Source of the DNA: a virus
Length of the DNA: 26,174 bases
Virus record (IMG/VR): IMGVR_UViG_3300003873_000091
Location: 1 to 26,174 of that record
Reading direction: 5' to 3' (one strand)
Shown: piece after piece, positions 20,652 through 26,174 of the stretch
How the letters are laid out: each line of letters begins with the position of its first letter
Position numbering within the stretch: the stretch's first letter is position 1
The notes under the pieces: model-generated
The model's database searches: none
Seen by the model: the letters and a program-made list of their open reading frames with translations, nothing else
What the model was told of the DNA's origin: nothing
Translations under genes and position numbers: made by a program

Positions 20652-20948
20652 ATGGGATATAAACAGTATATTTTAGTAATGAAAATAGATAGTCTAGAAA
20701 GTAATGATGAGTTAAAATACTATATACTTAAAACTATTAATGATTTTGGGTTACCTATAACTATTGATAGTACTTATAATACTATTATTAACCTTAGTCT
20801 AATAAGTAACATTATAGATATTAATAATTTTGATAAAGAACTTTATTTATTAATATACGATATTTTTAATGATGATTATGATGATTTAACTTTAGTGGCT
20901 ATTGAAGTTTTAGTTAATAAGCTTGTAAGAATAAAATTTAGGAGATAA
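20652..20948 (+). CDS. Unknown small protein (98 aa)
   Basis: Start chosen at 20652 because GGAGGG (20642-20647) is at ideal spacing; an ATG at 20640 lies inside the promoter element and has no site. 98 residues: an alternating hydrophobic N-terminus (YILVMKIDSLES), then helical with many Ile, Asn and Asp, ending RIKFRR. First gene of a run of seven or more small unknown proteins of similar composition (20652-25195). No family recognised. Confidence 0.7.
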   Translation: MGYKQYILVMKIDSLESNDELKYYILKTINDFGLPITIDSTYNTIINLSLISNIIDINNFDKELYLLIYDIFNDDYDDLTLVAIEVLVNKLVRIKFRR

Positions 20949-20949
20949 G

Positions 20950-21744
20950 ATGAGTTATGAGAAAGGTAAGAAAATAGTGTCATCTTTGTATGTTGATACA
21001 TATTCTGTTAAGATTATATCAATCCCTGTTTTACTATTACATCGTATAAATGAGTTTGTAGATAATATTAAACATATTGTAAATGAACACTTCTACTATA
21101 AGAGTAACCCTACACCATTTTTACTATATGGTGCTGAGTTATATATAGGTTATAACAAGAATATTTATACTATAGAAGATTTAAAAGAGGTTATATTATA
21201 TGGTACTAATTTAAAATGTGATGTAAACGGTATAGAGTTTAGACTTACTAAACAAAACATAAATGATAATCTTAAATATATAAGTGTAGGGATAACTAAT
21301 AAGGTGTTATTAAACATGATACTTAGTTACATTAAGTCTGAGTATATGTTAAGTCATCATCCAGAGTCTGATATTGTAAATACTGATAAGTTCGGTATAA
21401 GTAATAACATACCTCTAGTAGAGACTACATTTAATAACTATGAATCTTTTAGTGATTTATTAACATACACTATAGGTCTAAGAGATGTTAATAGTAAACT
21501 AGTTATAGATGAAATCTATTATGAATTATTTACATACATAGTTTCTAATGTTACTAATAACTCTACTAGTAAAGACTTTAGTATAAAAGGTTATAATATA
21601 CTTATCACTGAGAGTACACCTCCATCAGGTGTTAGATTCTTAATGAATTCATATCTTAGTGATTGTGAAGAAAAGGTTTGTTGTGACACTGCTAATGATA
21701 TAGCACTTAAAGAAAAGATTGAAGAGAGGTGGGTTTATGACTAA
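20950..21744 (+). CDS. Unknown protein (264 aa)
   Basis: Begins one base after the previous stop, with AGGAG upstream. 264 residues with several predicted strands and helices, Tyr- and Asn-rich; the segment around 185-205 (LVIDEIYYELFTYIVSNVTN) is a strong hydrophobic helix but not a clear membrane span. Cys at 231, 236 and 237 lie near the C-terminus. No family recognised. The end overlaps the next gene by 8 bases. Confidence 0.7.
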   Translation: MSYEKGKKIVSSLYVDTYSVKIISIPVLLLHRINEFVDNIKHIVNEHFYYKSNPTPFLLYGAELYIGYNKNIYTIEDLKEVILYGTNLKCDVNGIEFRLTKQNINDNLKYISVGITNKVLLNMILSYIKSEYMLSHHPESDIVNTDKFGISNNIPLVETTFNNYESFSDLLTYTIGLRDVNSKLVIDEIYYELFTYIVSNVTNNSTSKDFSIKGYNILITESTPPSGVRFLMNSYLSDCEEKVCCDTANDIALKEKIEERWVYD

Positions 21745-22240
21745 TTATGGTTTAGCTGGGGTAACTAATAACGGTTTTCTGGTTAGAAACAATGTACCTA
21801 TAAAACAATTCATTAAGATAAAACTTAATAAACTAAGTACATTCTGTTTAATAAGTAAACTATTACCTACAGTAAATTGTTGTGATGATAGTATAACATA
21901 CATAGTTAACATAATAACAAGTGCTATAGGTAGGTACATGGTTACCTTAGGTGTAGAGGATTCTCTAAATATAATATCTGATGCCATAATATTAAGTGTT
22001 TATAACGATTTAGACGAACATAGAATACTTAATACCCTAGACATAGATTTACTGGAGAGTAATTTTTTAGAGGATATTATTAAGTTAATACTTAGTGAGT
22101 TTAATAAAGATGTTAAAGAGACTATAGGTAATGTTTCTATAGATGATATGTTTACATTAGAACATGAAGAGTATATCGAGTCTGATTATGTCTTCTTTAA
22201 ACTAGACGATAGTAATATAATAACCATTATAAAAATATAG
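21737..22240 (+). CDS. Unknown protein (167 aa)
   Basis: Start chosen at the ATG 21737, preceded by GAGAGGTGGG; an upstream in-frame TTG lacks a site. 167 residues, mostly helical and hydrophobic in blocks (SITYIVNIITSAIGRYMVTL), ending in an acidic then hydrophobic tail. It overlaps the preceding gene. Composition and helix pattern resemble the products at 22249, 23899 and 24491, so these may be distant relatives; no family recognised. Confidence 0.7.
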   Translation: MTNYGLAGVTNNGFLVRNNVPIKQFIKIKLNKLSTFCLISKLLPTVNCCDDSITYIVNIITSAIGRYMVTLGVEDSLNIISDAIILSVYNDLDEHRILNTLDIDLLESNFLEDIIKLILSEFNKDVKETIGNVSIDDMFTLEHEEYIESDYVFFKLDDSNIITIIKI

Positions 22241-22248
22241 GAGTATAT

Positions 22249-22578
22249 ATGATAATAACTAAAGTAATAAATGTTACACCGTTAAGTAAGACCATAGGTA
22301 AGATAGTACCTATGGATAACACTGCATTTTTTTTATTAGAGAATTTTAGAAGAAAGGGTATGGAAATCATTATAGATAAATTCTACAATATGGTTACTGA
22401 GAAGATAGCGTTAGTGGAACCTAATATAAACCATCTAATTAGTTTCTTAACTATACTGGATACTGTCTTAACTAGGAATACACCTGTGGTGTTACCTAAT
22501 CTTTTAGATATGAGAGTTAAGGAGTTGATGAAAGGTAGCAGAAGTCTTGAGGTTGTAGTTGAATATGAGTTCGAGTAA
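22249..22578 (+). CDS. Unknown small protein (109 aa)
   Basis: AGGAG ribosome-binding site, 8 bases after the previous stop. 109 residues, helical (AFFLLENFRRKGMEIIIDKF, then a long hydrophobic helix about 62-78) with an acidic end. There is an 8-T run in its coding region at 22326-22333. The next promoter motif begins 8 bases after its stop, so this closes the 20652 unit without a hairpin terminator. Confidence 0.68.
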   Translation: MIITKVINVTPLSKTIGKIVPMDNTAFFLLENFRRKGMEIIIDKFYNMVTEKIALVEPNINHLISFLTILDTVLTRNTPVVLPNLLDMRVKELMKGSRSLEVVVEYEFE

Positions 22579-22586
22579 AATATAGA

Positions 22587-22613
22587 TATATATTATTAAT
22601 ATGTAAATAAACA
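22587..22613 (+). promoter_or_regulatory. Phage promoter motif, copy 9
   Basis: TATATATTATTAATATG followed by TAAATAAACA, identical to copy 3 across the motif. It starts 8 bp after the preceding stop codon and 43 bp before the Tat-signal protein. Confidence 0.75.
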
Positions 22614-22656
22614 AACTATAAGACACTTGATGGCTTATAGTTATAAGGAGTTTATT

Positions 22657-23016
22657 ATGGATAGAAGAAGTTTTTTAAAAGGGTTATCGTTAACTCTAGG
22701 TACAGGATTAATAGGTGCTGAAATAATTAGTAATCCGAAAGAATTAAAAGAAATACCTTTAGATTCTACAGTGTTACAGCCTACTAGTCCTTTAACAGCA
22801 CAAGAGGTTTTAAGTTCTAAGCATTTACTTATTAAAGATTACGATGGTGATGTACTTAATCCGTATAATACCAGTAATAAATATTTGACACCAAACATGT
22901 TTCCTCACAGATATACCGATATGACATTACCTAACCCTTACAGTAAACCTGTAGTTGAAAAAAGAAAAAGGATACTATCTTATAAAAATCCTTTACTAGC
23001 ACCTTTTATAAAGTAA
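22657..23016 (+). CDS. Small protein with twin-arginine (Tat) type signal (119 aa)
   Basis: Start chosen at 22657, with AAGGAG 6-7 bases upstream; longer in-frame starts at 22627 and 22630 lack a site and would bury the signal. Residues 1-16 are MDRRSFLKGLSLTLGT: a twin-arginine motif RRSFLK with the following hydrophobic, Gly-containing stretch to about residue 24. This closely matches the S/T-R-R-x-F-L-K consensus for export of folded proteins, with Asp before the arginines. There is no obvious AxA cleavage site, so it may stay anchored. The mature part is Pro-, Asn- and Tyr-rich without recognised domains. The stop overlaps the next small ORF (TAATG). Confidence 0.75.
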   Translation: MDRRSFLKGLSLTLGTGLIGAEIISNPKELKEIPLDSTVLQPTSPLTAQEVLSSKHLLIKDYDGDVLNPYNTSNKYLTPNMFPHRYTDMTLPNPYSKPVVEKRKRILSYKNPLLAPFIK

Positions 23017-23165
23017 TGCGAAAGGTTATCAGAAGTTTACTTAATCATGATTTAACCCTTGAGTTTAATTACTCAGAGGGTATAATATATTGTCTAAAGT
23101 ATAATATTAAAAAAAAAATATCTAACGTGTTATGTTATTCTATAAGGAGAAATAGTGAGAACTGA
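23016..23165 (+). CDS. Possible small coupled protein (49 aa)
   Basis: The ATG at 23016 shares its A with the previous stop (TAATG), and the frame runs 49 codons to TGA at 23163-23165, overlapping the next GTG start by 11 bases. The product is basic with two Cys (residues 26 and 40), including a codon run over ten consecutive A (23099-23108) that could allow slippage. It fills what would otherwise be a 138-bp gap. No independent ribosome-binding site, so it would rely on coupling. Moderately supported only. Confidence 0.45.
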   Translation: MRKVIRSLLNHDLTLEFNYSEGIIYCLKYNIKKKISNVLCYSIRRNSEN

Positions 23166-23409
23166 TAATGATAAAAAAATAAAATTTATAAAGCCTAGCT
23201 TAACAGTTAGTTTTTTGTTAATGGACGAAGTCCCTAGTTTTAACAGTGATAAAACTACGGTTGAGAGGAGTTTTAAAACTACACTAGGTGTTATTAATGG
23301 TAGTAACCATACTGATATGTATATAGATTATAACGGCGATACTGCTTTACGAGGTAAGAATAAATCTAGTAAACCAAAACCTCTTTGGACTAAGTTAAAT
23401 AAAAAATAG
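23155..23409 (+). CDS. Unknown small protein, GTG start (84 aa)
   Basis: GTG at 23155 with AAGGAGA 4 bases upstream; no ATG is available nearby. 84 residues, basic, low in hydrophobic content apart from LTVSFLLMDEV near residues 16-26, ending in a Lys/Pro-rich tail. No family recognised. It lies inside the 22657-25195 run and is followed 17 bases later by the next gene. Confidence 0.65.
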   Translation: MRTDNDKKIKFIKPSLTVSFLLMDEVPSFNSDKTTVERSFKTTLGVINGSNHTDMYIDYNGDTALRGKNKSSKPKPLWTKLNKK

Positions 23410-23426
23410 ATAAAGGATGTACTATA

Positions 23427-23909
23427 ATGGATAATAAGATTTTAAGAGAAAAAGAAATAACCCTTTACTCAGGGTTATTTCTAATGTTCTTTGGTGTGGT
23501 TGGTTCTGAGAATAAAAGATTGATAAAACGAATAACTCGTAGTGTTAAAAGACTAACATCTACTAGTAGAAATGTTTATAAGAATGAAGACGAGTATGGT
23601 AAATGGTATTATTATGTATCTATCGCTAATGAAGCCATAATGAATGCTAGGGATATGACGACAGGTATAGGTGTGGTTCTGAAGATTAATCCAGCAGATG
23701 TATTAAAGGTATTATCTAAAACTTATCCTGATATATTAGATAATATTAATATAACAGAGAAAGATTTAAAACTGTTAAGTCTGTCCTATAAAGATTTAAA
23801 CTTGTCTTATACTACTGTTAGATTTATTAATAGATTTTTAAAAGCTATAGATAATATAAAGCTATATGAAAACCTAACTGACGATGAGTTAAAGCATTAT
23901 GTTAAATGA
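23427..23909 (+). CDS. Unknown protein (160 aa)
   Basis: AAAGGA upstream. 160 residues, basic N-terminal third (KRLIKRITRSVKRLTSTSR, about 29-47) then helical and more acidic. The basic stretch could bind nucleic acid, but no fold is evident. The last 11 bases overlap the next gene. Confidence 0.7.
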   Translation: MDNKILREKEITLYSGLFLMFFGVVGSENKRLIKRITRSVKRLTSTSRNVYKNEDEYGKWYYYVSIANEAIMNARDMTTGIGVVLKINPADVLKVLSKTYPDILDNINITEKDLKLLSLSYKDLNLSYTTVRFINRFLKAIDNIKLYENLTDDELKHYVK

Positions 23910-24480
23910 TCTTAAATTATTAACCTATAAACCAAAGATATTTAATGGATGTAAAATATATAGTCCTAACCTATATATATCATTGAGTACGTTAGATAAC
24001 TATGAGACATATAGTGTGGAGTTTAAGTTATCTAGACTCATTTTAGTAGTTAACGACACTGTAGCAAGTTTAACCAGTGAATTTAATATAACTAATGATA
24101 GAACTATTACTGCTATAAGAAATATATTACTAGAGAATTTTATTAGTAGCTTCATGTTCATAATACACGAACATGATGCTAGTTTAAATAATAGCGCTAT
24201 AAATAACTCGTTTAATGCTAGTTTTATTACCTTATATAAAGACTTAAATATCTTCATATCAGAGAAACCTCATAGGACTAGTTTAGGTAAGATAATACAT
24301 ACTGAGTATTTAAGCAAGATTTTTCCAGATATAGATAATATTAAAAATACAATGGATACATTATTAAAGCATTTTAATTTATCCCATAAACATATTATAG
24401 GCGGCTATATAAAGGAAAGATTGTTCAATAAGAATAATGGTGTTATGAGAATAACTGTTACAATAGTGTTCTTAATTTAA
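23899..24480 (+). CDS. Unknown protein (193 aa)
   Basis: The ATG at 23899 overlaps the preceding gene and has only a weak purine stretch upstream, consistent with coupling. 193 residues, helical with blocks such as NFISSFMFIIHEHD (about 76-89), ending in a hydrophobic MRITVTIVFLI. Similar in size, composition and helix spacing to its neighbours at 21737 and 24491. No family recognised. Confidence 0.68.
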   Translation: MLNDLKLLTYKPKIFNGCKIYSPNLYISLSTLDNYETYSVEFKLSRLILVVNDTVASLTSEFNITNDRTITAIRNILLENFISSFMFIIHEHDASLNNSAINNSFNASFITLYKDLNIFISEKPHRTSLGKIIHTEYLSKIFPDIDNIKNTMDTLLKHFNLSHKHIIGGYIKERLFNKNNGVMRITVTIVFLI

Positions 24481-24490
24481 AGGAAATGTT

Positions 24491-25195
24491 ATGTATATAG
24501 AAAATTTTAACTATGAGTTAAATGTTACATCTAAAAGACTTACTGAAAACATAGAGGAGCTATCTAAGTTAGATAGTAGTACTTTTAACACATTCGTAGT
24601 GACATTCAGAACTACTGAGATATATTCATTAATAACATCATCTGTTAATGAAGTCTTTACTAAACTATATAGTCTAATAACTAAAGACACCGATACTAGA
24701 GGTATTAATCTAAGTATGTTCGAGACTAATAAATTCATGAAACTCATTACTGAAATTTTAACAGAATGGATAGTGTTATTTATGATATGGATGATTGTCA
24801 CATATCCTCCAGACATAGATAGTTATGTTGCTGAGATAGGTGCTGATGATTCAGATGATATGGAGGAGTTTTATAATAGTCTTACTGAGGAAGAAATCTG
24901 GGAGATAAATCGTGTTATAGTGGCAGATTTAACTAGGAATTTTACAATTAAACCTTTCGCATTAGATGAAAATTCTAACGAGTATGAACAATTAGAAATA
25001 ACTATATTAGAAATATTTCATACGATTAGTTCTGAGTTTTACGATTATAAATTCCTTATACCTGTTATAGAAGTTATTAAATCTATGCATATTGATACTA
25101 GTAATACTTATGACATATTTCCTTTTAGAAGATCTATAACTAACAGTACTGTTACTAGTTCTGTAGAAAACATATTAATCGTTTATAACAAATAA
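24491..25195 (+). CDS. Unknown protein (234 aa)
   Basis: AAAGGAA upstream. 234 residues: helical first half with a strongly hydrophobic segment (ILTEWIVLFMIWMIVTYPP, about 92-110) that could span a membrane, followed by a very acidic loop (EIGADDSDDMEEFYNSLTEE, about 117-136), then a helical C-terminus. Last gene of the long 22657-25195 unit; its stop lies inside the terminator hairpin. Confidence 0.7.
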   Translation: MYIENFNYELNVTSKRLTENIEELSKLDSSTFNTFVVTFRTTEIYSLITSSVNEVFTKLYSLITKDTDTRGINLSMFETNKFMKLITEILTEWIVLFMIWMIVTYPPDIDSYVAEIGADDSDDMEEFYNSLTEEEIWEINRVIVADLTRNFTIKPFALDENSNEYEQLEITILEIFHTISSEFYDYKFLIPVIEVIKSMHIDTSNTYDIFPFRRSITNSTVTSSVENILIVYNK

Positions 25196-25219
25196 CTCAT
25201 AGTTAAGCTATGGGTTATT
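25191..25219 (+). terminator. Strong intrinsic terminator
   Basis: 12-bp stem AATAACTCATAG / CTATGGGTTATT (one G-U) with a 5-base loop, ending in a run of 10 T. The stop codon 25193-25195 is inside the 5' arm. Confidence 0.92.
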
Positions 25220-25280
25220 TTTTTTTTATAGACGATAAGTCGATTTAATTTGATAAATTAAAACAGATAAGGATAGGTTT

Positions 25281-25682
25281 ATGATAATAGAAAATGTATA
25301 TAACTTTAATACTATATCAGCAGTTTTGTTAGCTGGTACTTATAAAAATATGAAACTCGTAGCAGACATGGGTTTTAAACAAGCCGTTAAATATTCAGGA
25401 GTATACTCAGATGTTATCACTATTAGACAGCAACTAGTATTAGAAACAAATATAGTATTATTACCAGCTGAAACTGTTAGATACTATCTGTTTGAAGATA
25501 CTATAGGTAACGAGGTCTTACTAGCTTCTGATTGGATTACAGCTAGTAGTATAGTGGCTGTCTCTAGTGTTACTGGTGTCTTTAAAGTTAGTAACATCAC
25601 TACTACTGATATTAGTACCATAAACAATATGATTAGTGCCTTAGGTTATAAAAGCTTAGATACTACAATAATAAACACATAA
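25281..25682 (+). CDS. Unknown protein, probably structural (133 aa)
   Basis: AAGGATAGG upstream of the ATG. 133 residues with alternating Val/Ile/Thr/Ser strands (ASSIVAVSSVTGVFKVSNIT, about 88-107), i.e. beta-rich, without Cys and without signal peptide, a composition common in virion proteins. It is followed 10 bp later by a gene resembling phage virion proteins, so it likely belongs to a late structural unit. No copy of the recurrent promoter precedes it in the 25220-25280 gap. Confidence 0.7.
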   Translation: MIIENVYNFNTISAVLLAGTYKNMKLVADMGFKQAVKYSGVYSDVITIRQQLVLETNIVLLPAETVRYYLFEDTIGNEVLLASDWITASSIVAVSSVTGVFKVSNITTTDISTINNMISALGYKSLDTTIINT

Positions 25683-25692
25683 AGGATAAGGT

Positions 25693-26174
25693 TTGGCTAC
25701 AGATAAATTAATAAATATTATAAACTCTAATTTTAAATCTCCAGAATTAAGTTTTATGCAGACTGTAGATTATAGTAATGTCTTTAATGATGATGTACCA
25801 GTACTAGATGAAAATTGGGTATCTAATAGCTTTATGATAAAAGCTGAAGATTTAGATAAAGAATATCGTTATAACAGATTTAATACTTTAGTTAGTGAAA
25901 AGTTTACTGATACTTCTCTAGGAGGTAGTATCAGTATTAATGTTAGTCCGCAGTTTACTAGATATGCTGATATAAGAGTTAATGATATAAATAGCGGTAG
26001 AGAAAAAGTTACTGTTACTGGTGGTACTATGAGTGGTAATTATGGTACAGGTAGATATTACGGTGAGGCTATAGAGGATAATGCTACACATGTCTATTTT
26101 GAACTAGGTATTTTTAAAGCTAATAATATATTGTTTCATTTACTATCAGCTGTAGATTATAAAACAGCAGTTAT
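25693..26174 (+). CDS. Virion structural protein, N-terminal part (runs off the window)
   Basis: Open to the window end (160 codons). The start is a TTG at 25693, preceded by AAAGGATAAGG; no ATG is usable until codon 22. The segment DTSLGGSISINVSPQFTRYA (about 76-95), then TGRYYGEAIEDNATHVYFEL, resembles a pattern I recall from large structural proteins of jumbo phages (D-T-S-L-G-G-N-x-x-I-N, Q-F-T-R, R-Y-Y-S-E-A-I-D-D-N). I cannot name the family with certainty. The likely role is a component of the virion; the protein is probably much longer than shown. Confidence 0.7.
   Translation, partial: MATDKLINIINSNFKSPELSFMQTVDYSNVFNDDVPVLDENWVSNSFMIKAEDLDKEYRYNRFNTLVSEKFTDTSLGGSISINVSPQFTRYADIRVNDINSGREKVTVTGGTMSGNYGTGRYYGEAIEDNATHVYFELGIFKANNILFHLLSAVDYKTAV

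Overview
This very AT-rich window with densely packed genes reads as a piece of a large tailed-phage genome, most likely a jumbo phage related to the PhuZ-encoding, nucleus-forming group. Five genes carry that reading: a tubulin/FtsZ-superfamily GTPase with PhuZ-like features (19529-20581), a large terminase (TerL) with ATPase and nuclease motifs, a prohead protease, a phage-type nucleotide-metabolism pair (dCMP deaminase plus ThyX), and an AT-rich promoter motif repeated nine times. Most other products are unrecognised. The nuclear-shell protein and the phage RNA polymerases are not in the window, so the family placement is an inference. The host cannot be read from the sequence; a lipobox, a Sec signal and a twin-arginine signal show exported proteins.

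Layout. 1-111 is the 3' end of a gene, followed by a small lipoprotein gene. 767-4318 is a plus-strand unit: two unknown, probably structural proteins, the prohead protease, a small acidic protein and a tiny secreted protein. 4410-5456 holds three short unknown genes. 5480-9355 (minus) is TerL, split by a group I intron of about 1.7 kb that encodes an HNH homing endonuclease. 9459-12085 (plus) is a metabolism/signalling operon: membrane protein, dCMP deaminase, ThyX, a small basic protein and a GGDEF (diguanylate-cyclase-type) protein. 12119-13345 (minus) is an unknown protein with a C-terminal membrane segment. 13417-17619 (plus) carries a RecJ-like DHH nuclease, a 685-residue metallopeptidase-membrane-kinase-like fusion and a small protein. 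17656-18762 is mostly non-coding and the strangest part: a transcript studded with hairpins around a 46-codon ORF, then a GC-richer block that looks like a structured RNA, then about 500 bp of very AT-rich DNA. 18789-20581 holds an unknown protein and the PhuZ-like tubulin. 20652-25195 is a run of small unknown proteins, including one with a Tat-type signal. 25281-26174 starts a new structural unit cut by the window edge.

Expression logic visible in the DNA. Nine plus-strand units follow a motif close to TATATAATTAATATG plus TAAATAAACA, often only 11-20 bp before the start codon, so transcription must begin within or right beside it. Many units end in long, nearly perfect AT-rich hairpins whose 5' arm contains or touches the stop codon of the last gene. 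The two minus-strand units and the DHH operon lack the motif and are probably controlled differently.

Best candidates for something new: the peptidase-kinase membrane fusion, the structured RNA near 18.0-18.25 kb with the neighbouring hairpin-rich transcript, the phage GGDEF protein, and the intron in which the endonuclease stop codon forms part of the catalytic-core P7 helix.
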